64,000 nucleotides of DNA, from NCBI GenBank assembly GCA_029959865.1, contig JASCPE010000007.1, positions 20,070 to 84,069 on the forward strand, written 5' to 3'. The stretch's first letter is position 1, and each line of letters starts with the position of its first letter. Under the pieces are notes generated by a model. That model was given only the letters and a program-made list of their open reading frames with translations, made no database searches and was not told the origin of the DNA. Source of the DNA: Microbacteriaceae bacterium PS02070 (lineage in GTDB: Bacteria; Actinomycetota; Actinomycetes; Actinomycetales; Microbacteriaceae). Positions 36,491 to 45,079 of the stretch are shown here, piece by piece. The translations under genes and the position numbers were made by a program.

Positions 36491-37417
36491 GTGAATCTTG
36501 AACAGTTGCGCGGCTTTGTGCGGGTCGCCGAGATCGGTCACTTCACGCGTGCCGCAGAGGCCCTCCACGTGGCGCAACCCTCGCTGTCTCGGCAGGTGTC
36601 GACGCTCGAACGCGAGCTCGGAGCCGAGCTGTTCCATCGAGCACGCGGGCATATTTCCTTGACGGCCGCGGGAGAGACGCTGCTCCCGCGCGCGCGGCGC
36701 ATCCTCGCTGATGAAGAAGCGATCCATGCAGAGATGGCGGAGTTGGCCGGCCTGCAGCGTGGCCGAGTGCGGCTCGGGGCCACGCCTACGCTCTGTGTCA
36801 GCTTGGTCGCTGAGGCAATGACCGCGTACACCACGGCTCATCCCGGTGTTGAACTCCACCTCACCGAAGGCGGCTCCCGCCTGCTGATCGAGCGCGTGGC
36901 GGAGGGGGAGCTGGACATGGCGCTGATCACGGTGTCGGAGGGCCTGTCCATCTCGGGCACTCTCGTGCGGGAGCCGCTCCTGACCGAGGAGCTCGTCGTG
37001 ATCTCCTCGGCCGCTGAATCGCCCCTGGTCGACAATGCAGAGATCGACCTCAGAACGCTTGCCTCGCTCCCGATGGTCGCGTTCGCAGAGAGCTACGATC
37101 TCCGCGCCGCCACCGATGCCGCCTTCGCAGCCGCGGGGCTGGATCCGACGACCGTCATCGAAGGCGCGGAAATGGATGCGGTGTTGCGGTTCGTGGAGCG
37201 CGGCCTCGGGGTCGCTCTCGTACCGGCGACGGTCCTCATCGACCGTCCGACGCTCCGCTCCGCGAGACTCGTGCAGCCGAGGCTCACGCGAACCATCAGC
37301 ATCGCGCGCCGGTCCGATGTGAATCCCACGCGTGCCGCATCCGCAATGCGTGGGGCGGTCGTGTCGGCCTCACGCCTTCTCGCTGAGCGGTTGGCGGAGT
37401 TGACGCTCGTCGAGTGA
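36491..37417 (+). CDS. LysR-family transcriptional regulator
   Basis: The 308-residue regulator has an N-terminal winged helix-turn-helix: NLEQLRGFVRVAEIGHFTRA, then AAEALHVAQPSLSRQVSTLE, the recognition region. The periplasmic-binding-like effector domain follows (RVRLGATPTLCVSLV onward). GTG 36491 is chosen from the leaderless promoter and gives the family's MNLEQL-type start. It is divergent from the FrdA/AspO-like gene with 77 bases between starts, a classic arrangement for local control. The effector is unknown. Confidence 0.9.
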   Translation: MNLEQLRGFVRVAEIGHFTRAAEALHVAQPSLSRQVSTLERELGAELFHRARGHISLTAAGETLLPRARRILADEEAIHAEMAELAGLQRGRVRLGATPTLCVSLVAEAMTAYTTAHPGVELHLTEGGSRLLIERVAEGELDMALITVSEGLSISGTLVREPLLTEELVVISSAAESPLVDNAEIDLRTLASLPMVAFAESYDLRAATDAAFAAAGLDPTTVIEGAEMDAVLRFVERGLGVALVPATVLIDRPTLRSARLVQPRLTRTISIARRSDVNPTRAASAMRGAVVSASRLLAERLAELTLVE

Positions 37418-37485
37418 GGGCCCGGCGGGTGAGCGCGCGCAACGGCCGATGCGCACCCGCACACGGGGGGCACGGAGGCCCCGAT

Positions 37486-37561
37486 TGGACGCGACGGCGG
37501 GAGTCGAACCCGCAACGCTCCTGGTTATGAGCCAGTGCCCGGGACCGCCCGGATCGCCGCG
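37486..37561 (-). tRNA. tRNA-like gene with CAU anticodon and unusual D arm
   Basis: On the minus strand a 76-base sequence folds as a cloverleaf. The acceptor is CGCGGCG/CGTCGCG with one G-T pair. The anticodon arm is ACTGG-CTCATAA-CCAGG with a mismatch at its base. The T arm is GCGGG-TTCGACT-CCCGC with the conserved TTCGA, and the gene encodes its own CCA end. CAU would read Met, or Ile after lysidine modification. The D arm (CCGG-GCGGTC-CCGG) lacks the usual A14 and T8, with AT in place of TA/TG at 8-9. It may be a divergent functional tRNA or a decaying copy. Confidence 0.6.
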
Positions 37562-37570
37562 ATGACACTC

Positions 37571-37576
37571 ACGCTA
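37571..37576 (-). promoter_or_regulatory. Candidate -10 of the tRNA-like gene
   Basis: TAGCGT on the minus strand, nine bases before the first base of the tRNA. Confidence 0.5.
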
Positions 37577-37645
37577 ACCCGGGGTACAGATGGGCACCAG
37601 ATGGGTGTCCCGTGGTTTCACTGTGAGTCACTCTGTGACGAAAGG

Positions 37646-38107
37646 TCAGCGCTCGCACAGGTGCGCGCGGTCGCCCCGACCGAACCGGTAGTCGTACTCC
37701 GTCCCTTCCCAGGCAACCACGACCCGCATGCCGTCCACCAATGCCTGGGTGTAGCTCTGGCCAGGCTGCGGGCAGCCGAGGGACCCGTCGCTCCACGTCA
37801 CAGACTCGGCCAGGACCACTTCTGGCTCGTCGCCTGCCGTCAAAGAAACGCGCGACTGCAGATCCGCGCGGATCGCCAACCATCGGGCTTCGGGTACCTC
37901 GGCGGGCGCGCCGGACGGCGTGGGCGAGGCGAGGACCCCGGGCGTGGTCGTGTGGAACCGGTCGGTGGGTGAGGGCACCGGTGTCGACGCGGTCGAGTTC
38001 GTATCCCGGTTGTCAGTGGGTGTCATGGCCTCTCCTGTGCAACTGGCCATCACGAGCATCAGCGCACTCGCGGTTCCCACAACTGCGATCCAGCGCCGGA
38101 TGGCCAT
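37646..38107 (-). CDS. Hypothetical lipoprotein
   Basis: The 153-residue product has a signal peptide with lipobox LVMASC (Cys23), then a Thr/Pro/Ser-rich linker of about 50 residues and a small C-terminal domain. The segment WSDGSLGCPQPGQSYTQAL and the following VVAWEGTEYDYR recur in small extracytoplasmic proteins of several bacteria, function unknown. It is leaderless (TAGCCT six bases before the ATG) and lies between the tRNA-like gene and the divergent helicase gene. Confidence 0.8.
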   Translation of the reverse strand: MAIRRWIAVVGTASALMLVMASCTGEAMTPTDNRDTNSTASTPVPSPTDRFHTTTPGVLASPTPSGAPAEVPEARWLAIRADLQSRVSLTAGDEPEVVLAESVTWSDGSLGCPQPGQSYTQALVDGMRVVVAWEGTEYDYRFGRGDRAHLCER

Positions 38108-38113
38108 ACCGTC

Positions 38114-38119
38114 AGGCTA
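38114..38119 (-). promoter_or_regulatory. Leaderless -10 of the lipoprotein gene
   Basis: TAGCCT on the minus strand, six bases before the ATG at 38107. Confidence 0.65.
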
Positions 38120-38171
38120 TGCGCGCGCCTCCGTCGGCGCCACAGGCAGGCGTGATGTCGGCGCGCGCGCC

Positions 38172-38177
38172 TAGACT
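38172..38177 (+). promoter_or_regulatory. Near-leaderless -10 of pcrA
   Basis: TAGACT, nine bases before the ATG, so a leader of about three bases is expected. Confidence 0.55.
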
Positions 38178-38186
38178 TGAGGGGTT

Positions 38187-40604
38187 ATGACCGACCGATC
38201 CCAGCCCCTCATCATCGGCGACGGAACCGGTCCAGACAGCGGGAACGATCCTCTCCTGGACGGGCTCAACCCGCCTCAGCGTGAAGCCGTCACCTATCGC
38301 GGCCCGGCACTGCTGATCGTCGCGGGCGCCGGGTCGGGCAAGACTCGTGTCCTCACCCACCGGATCGCCTCCCTGCTGCGGAGCGGTGAAGCGTGGCCGA
38401 GCCAGATCCTTGCAATCACCTTCACCAACAAGGCCGCAGGGGAGATGCGCGAGCGGGTGCATCAGCTCATCGGTGACACCGCGCGTGGAATGTGGATCTC
38501 GACGTTCCACTCCGCATGTGTGCGGATCCTGCGCCGTGAAGCCGATCAGTTCGGATTCACCAAGAACTTCACGATCTACGATTCCGGCGATTCGCGCGCG
38601 CTGATCAAGCGACTCGTGAAGGAACACGAGGCCGATGCGTTCGGTTTGACGCCCGCCGCCGTGCAGGGACGCATCTCGAAACTCAAGAACGAGCTTGCTG
38701 ACGCCGAATCGTTCGCGCGGCAGGCGAACATGAGCGATCCGGCCGAACGCGTCTTCGTCGAGATCTTCGCCGACTACCAGCGCGCCCTCCAGAAGGCGAA
38801 CGCGTTCGACTTCGACGACCTCATCGGTCAGGCCGTCTATCTCTTCCGTGCCTTCCCGAAGGTCGCGGATGTGTACCGCAAGCGGTTCCGGCACATCTTG
38901 GTCGACGAGTACCAGGACACCAACCACGCGCAGTACGCGCTCATTCGTGAACTCACGCGCCCTCCCGGCGGCGGCGATTCCTTCGCGGACGACTCGGGGA
39001 TGATGATCTTCACCCCCGATGAGGCCGAGGGTGAGGGTGCATCACTCACGGTCGTGGGTGACTCCGATCAGTCGATCTACGCCTTCCGTGGCGCCGACAT
39101 CCGCAACATCACCGAGTTCGAGCGGGACTATCCGGGCGCGAAGGTCGTCCTCCTGGAACAGAACTACCGCTCCACCCAGACGATCCTCTCCGCCGCCAAC
39201 GCCGTCATCAGCAACAACTTCGATCGCAAGGACAAGAAGCTCTGGACCGATGTCGGCGCGGGCGCGAAGATCGTCGGCTTCACCGGCTACTCGCAGCATG
39301 ATGAGGCGCAGTTCGTGGCCGATCAGATCGAGGCGCTGCACCGTGAGGGCCTGGGGTACCAGCAGATCGCGGTCTTCTACCGCACCAACGCACAGTCGCG
39401 AGCGCTGGAAGAGATCTTCATCCGCGCCGCGGTGCCGTACAAGATCATGGGCGGGACCAAGTTCTACGAGCGCGCGGAGATCAAGGACGCGCTGTCCTAC
39501 CTGATCGCCGTCGCCAATCCCGCCGACGAGATGGCCGTGCGCCGCATTCTCAACCGTCCGCGTCGCGGAATCGGCGACGTGACCGAGACCGCGATTGCCC
39601 GTTTCGCCGCGGAGCATCAGATCACATTCCGTGACGCTCTCGCCCAGCCGGCTGCCCTCGGGGTCGGCCCGAAGATCCAAACAGCGATCGGACATCTCGA
39701 CGCGGTCCTGGATGAGGCGACCTCGATCATGATGCCGGCCTCCGGGGAGCTTCCGCCGGCGACCGCCGTATCGGAGGGGTTGACGCTTCTGCTGAACAAG
39801 AGCGGCTACCTCGACGCGCTGCGCATGAGCAAGGACCCTCAGGACGAAGCACGCCTGGAGAACCTGGACGAGCTCGTGGCAGTGACCCGCGAGTTCGCGC
39901 GCAACAATCCCGACGGAGCGCTCGATGACTTCCTGGCCGAAGTGGCCCTCATCGCTGACGCCGACGACCTGGACGACTCCTCCGGATCTGTCTCGCTCAT
40001 GACGATGCACACCGCGAAGGGTCTGGAGTACGACGCGGTCTTTGTCACCGGCGTCGAAGAGGACCTCATTCCGCACCGCATCTCCGCGGGCGAACCCGGC
40101 GGACCACAGGAGGAGCGCCGACTGTTCTACGTCGCGCTCACCCGGGCGCGTACGCACCTGCACCTCTCACTCGCGATGACCCGCGCGCAGTTCGGAGAGG
40201 TCTCAGCTGCAATGCCGAGCCGTTTCCTGCAGGAGATCCCGGCAGAGCTCATCGACTGGAAGCAATCGCCCGGCGACGTAAACTCCCGTGGCGGTGCACG
40301 TTCTCGAGCGATCAACGCGCGCCCAGGGGGTGGGCAGAGTCGGTACGGCGATGACCTCGTGCCACTCTCGCGCCGGCAGCAGTCCGGATCCGCGGCGCAG
40401 TTTGCCAACCGCATCCCCGCCAAGATCCGTGACAACGGCGATCTCGAGCTCGCCGCCGGAGATCGCATCAGGCACGACGACTTCGGGGAGGGGCGCGTTG
40501 ACGCGGTGACCGGGGACGGTGCAAAGCGTGTCGCCCATGTGCGCTTCGACAAGGTCGGGGCGAAGAAGCTCCTCATCAAGATCGCTCCGATCACGAAGTT
40601 GTAA
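38187..40604 (+). CDS. pcrA: ATP-dependent DNA helicase UvrD/PcrA
   Basis: Superfamily 1 3'-5' helicase for repair and for removing blocked complexes from DNA. The 805-residue protein has the Q motif GLNPPQREAV, Walker A AGAGSGKTRVL, ITFTNKAAGEM (Ia), DEYQDTNHAQYALI (II), VVGDSDQSIYAFRGADI (III), NYRST (IV) and VSLMTMHTAKGLEYDAVFV (V). Between motifs II and III there are roughly 35 residues (about 255-285) more than in firmicute PcrA. The C-terminus (GDRIRHDDFGEGRVDAVTG) is the Tudor-like domain that binds RNA polymerase in the family. Confidence 0.95.
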   Translation: MTDRSQPLIIGDGTGPDSGNDPLLDGLNPPQREAVTYRGPALLIVAGAGSGKTRVLTHRIASLLRSGEAWPSQILAITFTNKAAGEMRERVHQLIGDTARGMWISTFHSACVRILRREADQFGFTKNFTIYDSGDSRALIKRLVKEHEADAFGLTPAAVQGRISKLKNELADAESFARQANMSDPAERVFVEIFADYQRALQKANAFDFDDLIGQAVYLFRAFPKVADVYRKRFRHILVDEYQDTNHAQYALIRELTRPPGGGDSFADDSGMMIFTPDEAEGEGASLTVVGDSDQSIYAFRGADIRNITEFERDYPGAKVVLLEQNYRSTQTILSAANAVISNNFDRKDKKLWTDVGAGAKIVGFTGYSQHDEAQFVADQIEALHREGLGYQQIAVFYRTNAQSRALEEIFIRAAVPYKIMGGTKFYERAEIKDALSYLIAVANPADEMAVRRILNRPRRGIGDVTETAIARFAAEHQITFRDALAQPAALGVGPKIQTAIGHLDAVLDEATSIMMPASGELPPATAVSEGLTLLLNKSGYLDALRMSKDPQDEARLENLDELVAVTREFARNNPDGALDDFLAEVALIADADDLDDSSGSVSLMTMHTAKGLEYDAVFVTGVEEDLIPHRISAGEPGGPQEERRLFYVALTRARTHLHLSLAMTRAQFGEVSAAMPSRFLQEIPAELIDWKQSPGDVNSRGGARSRAINARPGGGQSRYGDDLVPLSRRQQSGSAAQFANRIPAKIRDNGDLELAAGDRIRHDDFGEGRVDAVTGDGAKRVAHVRFDKVGAKKLLIKIAPITKL

Positions 40605-40639
40605 GACGCATCGCCGAGGCCCCCGTGGACGAGTCTCGA

Positions 40640-40645
40640 TAGGCT
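40640..40645 (+). promoter_or_regulatory. Leaderless -10 of the SseB-like gene
   Basis: TAGGCT, six bases before the ATG at 40652. Confidence 0.65.
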
Positions 40646-40651
40646 CGTGGC

Positions 40652-41659
40652 ATGGCTCTGTTCAACCGAGACAAGCGTTCGAGTGCCGACGACACGGGGT
40701 CCAGCCCCGCAGAGGAGGCACCCGTCGCCGGTCCCGAGCTCGCGCAGGAGGCGCCGGAGCACACCGAGGACATCCCTCACGTGGGCATCTCCGTCTCGAC
40801 CTACGGAGCACCTGCGCCGCGTACCCCGCCGGCGCAGACGGCGTCACCCGCGCCGGCTGAGGGGTCCGCTCAGAACGCGCTTCCGGAAAACTCGATCCTG
40901 AAGGCTGCGCTCTCGACGCTGCCTGAAAAGCCCGAGCCCCGAGATGTGATGAATGTCATGCGGCAGGCATTGCAGGGGCACCTGTTCGTGCGCGTGCAGG
41001 GTGACGCACGCGCGTTGCTGAAGGAGAAGAAGCCCCTCACGCTCGCCGCCACGCAGATCAACGACAAGCGCTTCCTCCTTGCCTTCACGGGCGGCGCCGC
41101 GTTGCAGAACGCGGTCAAACTCGACGGCGACACACAAACCTCCGCCGTCGGACAGCCCGCGCTCGCGGTCTTCCGCAACGTTCTTGGCGGCCCCTACGCA
41201 GGACTCATCCTCGATCACGCTTCCGGTCCCGCCCGCGTCATCCTCCCGACTCAGCTCATCGAGAAGGCGCTGGACGAAGGCGACGAGGAGATGACGATCA
41301 AGAACCTTCTCAGCCGTCGTCGCGACGACAGCACGCCCGCCCACGTCGCAGAGGCGATCGCGGAGGGCAAGGTCTTCCTCGCCCTCCGCGGAGACGGCGA
41401 CAAGGCCGGCGTCACGCAGGTGCAGAACGACAAGGGGGAGCGGCGCATCGAAGTCTTCTCCCACCCGTTGGAGCTGCTCGCCCTCGGCCGTCAGGACCGC
41501 GCTGTCCCCGTAACCGGTGCGCAGCTGGGTGGTCTACTCGCCGCTGATTCCGAACTCACCGGGATTGTCCTTGACCCGGGCGGCCCGTGGATGACCTTGG
41601 ACCGCACCGAGCTGGAGCCCGTCCTGCGTCTCGCGCCACAGGGTGACGACGCGTCGTAG
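40652..41659 (+). CDS. SseB-family protein with two SseB-like domains
   Basis: The 335-residue cytoplasmic protein begins with a low-complexity acidic/Pro-rich stretch of about 75 residues. Two similar alpha/beta domains follow, about residues 80-205 and 225-330, each with the SseB pattern of a LFV(R/A)L strand and a later PL...LF/G motif (GHLFVRVQGDARALL and GKVFLALRGDGDKAG). The family's function is not known despite wide distribution in actinobacteria. It lies between pcrA and the NHEJ genes. No signal peptide. Confidence 0.82.
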   Translation: MALFNRDKRSSADDTGSSPAEEAPVAGPELAQEAPEHTEDIPHVGISVSTYGAPAPRTPPAQTASPAPAEGSAQNALPENSILKAALSTLPEKPEPRDVMNVMRQALQGHLFVRVQGDARALLKEKKPLTLAATQINDKRFLLAFTGGAALQNAVKLDGDTQTSAVGQPALAVFRNVLGGPYAGLILDHASGPARVILPTQLIEKALDEGDEEMTIKNLLSRRRDDSTPAHVAEAIAEGKVFLALRGDGDKAGVTQVQNDKGERRIEVFSHPLELLALGRQDRAVPVTGAQLGGLLAADSELTGIVLDPGGPWMTLDRTELEPVLRLAPQGDDAS

Positions 41660-41679
41660 ACCCTTCCGACTCGACCGCC

Positions 41680-41685
41680 TAGGGT
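41680..41685 (+). promoter_or_regulatory. Leaderless -10 of the LigD-type polymerase gene
   Basis: TAGGGT, six bases before the ATG at 41692. Confidence 0.65.
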
Positions 41686-41691
41686 CGAGAC

Positions 41692-42711
41692 ATGGCGTCC
41701 GAACGCATCACCCTCTCCGTGCCGGGTCCGGACGGCGAGCGAGAGGTGCGGTTGTCGAGCCCGAGCCGCGTGCTGTGGCCGAAGGCGGGGATCACGAAGC
41801 GCGACCTCGCGGAATACATCATCGCCACGGGGGCCGCGTTCCTGCGTGGCAACGGTCACCGTCCGGTGTCGCTCGAACGCTTCCCGGACTCGATCGAGGG
41901 GGAAGGGTTCTTCTCGAAGAACCCGCCCCGAGGAGCCCCCGACTTCGTCGACGAGGTGATGTGCACCTACAACAGTGGGAGAAAGCACCCGCAGGTCGTC
42001 CTCAACGAGGTGGCCGCCGCGGTGTGGGCGGTACAGATGAACACCGTCGTCTTCCACCCGTGGGCATCGCTCGCCGCAGACACCGACAACCCCGTCGAGC
42101 TGCGTATCGACCTGGACCCCCAGCCGGGTACGAGCTTCGCCGACGCGGTCGCGCTGGCCCCGCTCGTGCGAGACGTGCTGGCCGAGGCAGGGCTGGAAAC
42201 GTTCGTGAAGACCAGTGGCCACCGTGGACTGCATTTGTTCGCGCCGATCCGTCCCGAGCACGAGTTCCTCGACGTGCGCCATGCAGTGATCGCGGCGGCG
42301 CGTGAGGTCGAGCGGCGCGCGCCCGAGAAAGCGACGACGGCATGGTGGAAGGAAGAGCGTGGAGAACGAGTCTTCCTCGACTTCAATCAAGCCAACCGCG
42401 ACCGCACGATGGCGGGCGCATACAGCCCTCGTGCGCTTCCGGAGGCGACAGTTTCGACGCCCCTCACGTGGGACGAACTGCCCTCGGCAGACCCGCGCGC
42501 GTTCACGGTGAAAACCATCCCCGCGCGGCTGATCGAGACCGGTGACCCTTGGGAGCACTTTGCCGACAACCCTGGCGGGATCGACACCCTCTTGAGCTGG
42601 TGGCAGCGCGACCTGGACGACGGCCTGGGGGAGCTTGCCTTCCCCCCTGAGTTTCCGAAGATGCCCGGTGAGCCGCCGCGGGTACAGCCCTCCCGCGCGA
42701 AGAAGGACTGA
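41692..42711 (+). CDS. Non-homologous end-joining polymerase/primase (LigD polymerase domain)
   Basis: The 339-residue protein corresponds to the POL domain of LigD, which fills or extends broken DNA ends with a preference for ribonucleotides. KAGITKRDLAEYIIATG is near the N-terminus. The metal-binding aspartates are in LRIDLDPQPG. TSGHRGLHLFAPI supplies the second active-site strand, and VFLDFNQANRDRTMAGAYSPR the C-terminal one. No ligase or nuclease domain is fused. A ligase gene faces it two bases after its stop. No Ku gene is in the window. Confidence 0.92.
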   Translation: MASERITLSVPGPDGEREVRLSSPSRVLWPKAGITKRDLAEYIIATGAAFLRGNGHRPVSLERFPDSIEGEGFFSKNPPRGAPDFVDEVMCTYNSGRKHPQVVLNEVAAAVWAVQMNTVVFHPWASLAADTDNPVELRIDLDPQPGTSFADAVALAPLVRDVLAEAGLETFVKTSGHRGLHLFAPIRPEHEFLDVRHAVIAAAREVERRAPEKATTAWWKEERGERVFLDFNQANRDRTMAGAYSPRALPEATVSTPLTWDELPSADPRAFTVKTIPARLIETGDPWEHFADNPGGIDTLLSWWQRDLDDGLGELAFPPEFPKMPGEPPRVQPSRAKKD

Positions 42712-42713
42712 GG

Positions 42714-43757
42714 TCAGATCAGGACGTCGCGGAGGTCGTAGTCAGCCACCACGTCGAGCTGGTCGAAGGTGCAGGAGCGAGGGTCGCGGTCGGGTCGCCA
42801 CCGCTCGAACTGCACGGTATGGCGAAATCGGACGCCTTCGAGCTGGTCGTACCGGACTTCCAGCACGCGTTCGGGTCGTAGTGACACGAAAGAGACGTCC
42901 TTCGCTGAGGTGAAGCGGGATCGTTCGCCGCTGCCGTGGACGGCATCGCCGTGCGCGTCCCGCTCGACGAGCGGATCCAGCTCGGCGACGAGTTCGCGCC
43001 GTCGCTTATCGGTGAATGCCGAGACGCCGCCCACCTGCCGCAGGGTGCCCTTCTCGTCGTAGAGGCCGACCAGGATCGACCCGACCCCGGAGCCGCTCTT
43101 GTGGATGCGATATCCGATCGCCACGACGTCGGCCGTACGCACGTGTTTGATCTTGAGCATGGTGCGCTTTCCCGGCGTGTACGGAGAGTTCTTCGCCTTC
43201 GCGACGACGCCATCCAGGCCCGCACCCTCGAACCGTTCCAACCACTCGCGGGCGTGCTCCGCATCCTCGGTCGTGCGGGTGAGATAGAGGGGCGCGGGGA
43301 TGTCGCGAAAGAGCGATTCGAGCGCTTCGCGCCGAACTGCGAACGGTTGGTTCATCACCTCTTGATCTCCACGCGCCAGAAGATCGAACGCGACGAAAGA
43401 GGCGGGCGTTGTCTCGCTGAGAAGTCGCACGCGCGACTGCGCGGGATGAATGCGCTGCGAGAGGTGCTCCCACGACAGCCGCGCGCTGTTCTTTCCGGCG
43501 CTGGGCACGATGATCTCGCCGTCGATGAGGCACGGTTCGGGGAGCAGGACACGAAACGCTTCGACGAGTTCGGGAAAGTAGCGCGTGAGGGGTTTCGCGC
43601 CGCGCGAGCCGATGACGACGTCCGTGCCGTCATACGACACGATCGCGCGGAACCCGTCCCATTTGGGTTCGTACGTGTAGCCACCCGCGACCGCGTCCGA
43701 GTCGGGCACGGTCGTGACCGCTTTGGCGAGCATCGGGGTCGGGATCTCGGAGGGCAC
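42714..43757 (-). CDS. ATP-dependent DNA ligase (LigC/LigD ligase type)
   Basis: Seals nicks through a lysyl-AMP intermediate. The adenylated lysine is Lys32 in YEPKWDGFRA. EIIVPSAG, LVAFDLLARGD-like FVAFDLLARGD and the GVVAKAKNSPYTPGKRTMLKIKH stretch (motif IV and V, in parts) are present. The OB-fold domain ends with KASDF-like EGVRFRHTVQFERWRPDRDP. The 347-residue length fits the free-standing ligases of actinobacteria. The GTG at 43757 lies six bases after CAGGAT. It is convergent with the polymerase gene and probably works in end-joining or long-patch repair. Confidence 0.92.
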   Translation of the reverse strand: MPSEIPTPMLAKAVTTVPDSDAVAGGYTYEPKWDGFRAIVSYDGTDVVIGSRGAKPLTRYFPELVEAFRVLLPEPCLIDGEIIVPSAGKNSARLSWEHLSQRIHPAQSRVRLLSETTPASFVAFDLLARGDQEVMNQPFAVRREALESLFRDIPAPLYLTRTTEDAEHAREWLERFEGAGLDGVVAKAKNSPYTPGKRTMLKIKHVRTADVVAIGYRIHKSGSGVGSILVGLYDEKGTLRQVGGVSAFTDKRRRELVAELDPLVERDAHGDAVHGSGERSRFTSAKDVSFVSLRPERVLEVRYDQLEGVRFRHTVQFERWRPDRDPRSCTFDQLDVVADYDLRDVLI

Positions 43758-43763
43758 GACTTC

Positions 43764-43769
43764 ATCCTG
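43764..43769 (-). promoter_or_regulatory. Possible leaderless -10 of the DNA ligase gene
   Basis: CAGGAT on the minus strand, six bases before the GTG. The first base differs from the usual T. Confidence 0.4.
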
Positions 43770-43782
43770 CCCCGCCGCACGG

Positions 43783-45015
43783 TCAGACGAAAGCGCTCAT
43801 TCCGGTGATGTCCCGGCCGATCAGCAACGCCTGGATGCTCTCGGTGCCCTCGTACGTGTGGATGGCCTCGATATCAGCCATGTGCTGCATGACGGTGTTC
43901 TCGAGCAGGATGCCGTTGCCGCCGAGCAGGTCACGCGCGCTCGCCGCGATCCGGCGGGCGGATCGGGTGTTGTGGTACTTCGCGAGGGAGGCTTGGGTCG
44001 GCCGAAGTCCGCCCGACGCCTCGAGGTCAGCCAGGTGGCGGCAGTAGAGCTGCATTGCCGTGAGCGTTTCGAGCATCTGCGCGAGACGCTCTTGCACCAT
44101 CTGGAACTTCGCCAGTGGTCGGCCGAACTGGGTGCGTTGCTGCGCGTACTGCAGGGCGGCCTCGTAGCACGCGGTGGCGTGGCCGAGCGCCGACCAGGCC
44201 ACCCCCGACCGTGTCGCATAGAGCACCGTGGACGCGTCCTTGAAGGTACGGGTGCCCGGCAGCACGGCATCAGCGGGCAGGCGAACGTCGTCCAGCGTGA
44301 TGTGGGCCTGGTAGATCGCTCGCAACGATGCCTTGCCGGTGATGACGGTCCCGGTGTAGCCGCGGGTCTCCTGGGGGACGAGGAAGCAGCGCACCGCACC
44401 GTGGTCCTCGGCGCCCTCGTCGACCACACGTGCCCAGACGAAGGTGATGCCGCCGGAGGCGCCGTTGCCGATCCACTTCTTCGCACCGTTCAAAACCCAC
44501 TCGTCGCCTCGTCGATGCGCTTCGGTCTCCAGCGACACCGAATCGGAGCCATGGTCCGGCTCGGTCAGCGCGAAGGCGCCGAGCACCTCGCCGGTCGCGA
44601 GCGGGCGGAGCCATTTCTCCTGCTGGGCGTCGCTTCCGAACAGCGCGAGGGTGCGGAGGGCGAGTCCGCCCTGCACGGCGATGACCGTTGCGAGGGACCC
44701 GTCTCCGCGGGAGATCTCCATATTCACGAGCCCCGCCGCGAGGGGAGTCAAGCGGGTGAGGGCGGGATGGTCGATGCCGTCGTTGTACAGGTCGAGCTCG
44801 CCCATGCGGCGGACGATGTCGAGCGGATATTCGGCGCGATCCCAGGCATCGTGCATCCGAGGGCCGACCTCGTCGACCAGCGAACGGGCGCGATCCCACG
44901 CCGCGCGATCTGCATCATCCAGGTCGGCGAACACCGCGTAGTAATCAGTGCCAACGGGTGAGGTGATGTCGTAACCGGCGGCCGACTCGCGCTGCCCAGG
45001 AAGCTCTGTACTCAT
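43783..45015 (-). CDS. Acyl-CoA dehydrogenase, glutaryl-CoA dehydrogenase-like
   Basis: The 410-residue flavoenzyme has GAFALTEPDHGSDSVSLET and LNGAKKWIGNGASGGI, the FAD and acyl-CoA binding middle-domain motifs. The C-terminal helical domain has RTQFGRPLAKFQMVQERLA. The catalytic base is the Glu in IHTYEGTESIQALLIGRD, in the glutaryl/isovaleryl-type position. The frame is open to 45072, but the ATG at 45015 lies six bases after TACCCT and matches the family N-terminus. A palindrome overlapping the -35 and a tetR gene immediately upstream in the same direction suggest repression relieved by an acyl-CoA or related ligand. Confidence 0.9.
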   Translation of the reverse strand: MSTELPGQRESAAGYDITSPVGTDYYAVFADLDDADRAAWDRARSLVDEVGPRMHDAWDRAEYPLDIVRRMGELDLYNDGIDHPALTRLTPLAAGLVNMEISRGDGSLATVIAVQGGLALRTLALFGSDAQQEKWLRPLATGEVLGAFALTEPDHGSDSVSLETEAHRRGDEWVLNGAKKWIGNGASGGITFVWARVVDEGAEDHGAVRCFLVPQETRGYTGTVITGKASLRAIYQAHITLDDVRLPADAVLPGTRTFKDASTVLYATRSGVAWSALGHATACYEAALQYAQQRTQFGRPLAKFQMVQERLAQMLETLTAMQLYCRHLADLEASGGLRPTQASLAKYHNTRSARRIAASARDLLGGNGILLENTVMQHMADIEAIHTYEGTESIQALLIGRDITGMSAFV

Positions 45016-45021
45016 ATCGAC

Positions 45022-45027
45022 AGGGTA
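45022..45027 (-). promoter_or_regulatory. Leaderless -10 of the acyl-CoA dehydrogenase gene
   Basis: TACCCT on the minus strand, six bases before the ATG at 45015. Confidence 0.65.
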
Positions 45028-45037
45028 GCGCGGATGG

Positions 45038-45068
45038 GATCGAGTGTCACGAAGAGCGACACTCGATC
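45038..45068. promoter_or_regulatory. Large perfect palindrome, probable TetR operator
   Basis: GATCGAGTGTC (45038-45048), nine bases, GACACTCGATC (45058-45068). It lies between the tetR stop and the acyl-CoA dehydrogenase start and covers the -35 region of that promoter. No T tract follows, so it is less likely to be a terminator. Confidence 0.65.
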
Positions 45069-45079
45069 TCACCCACAGT

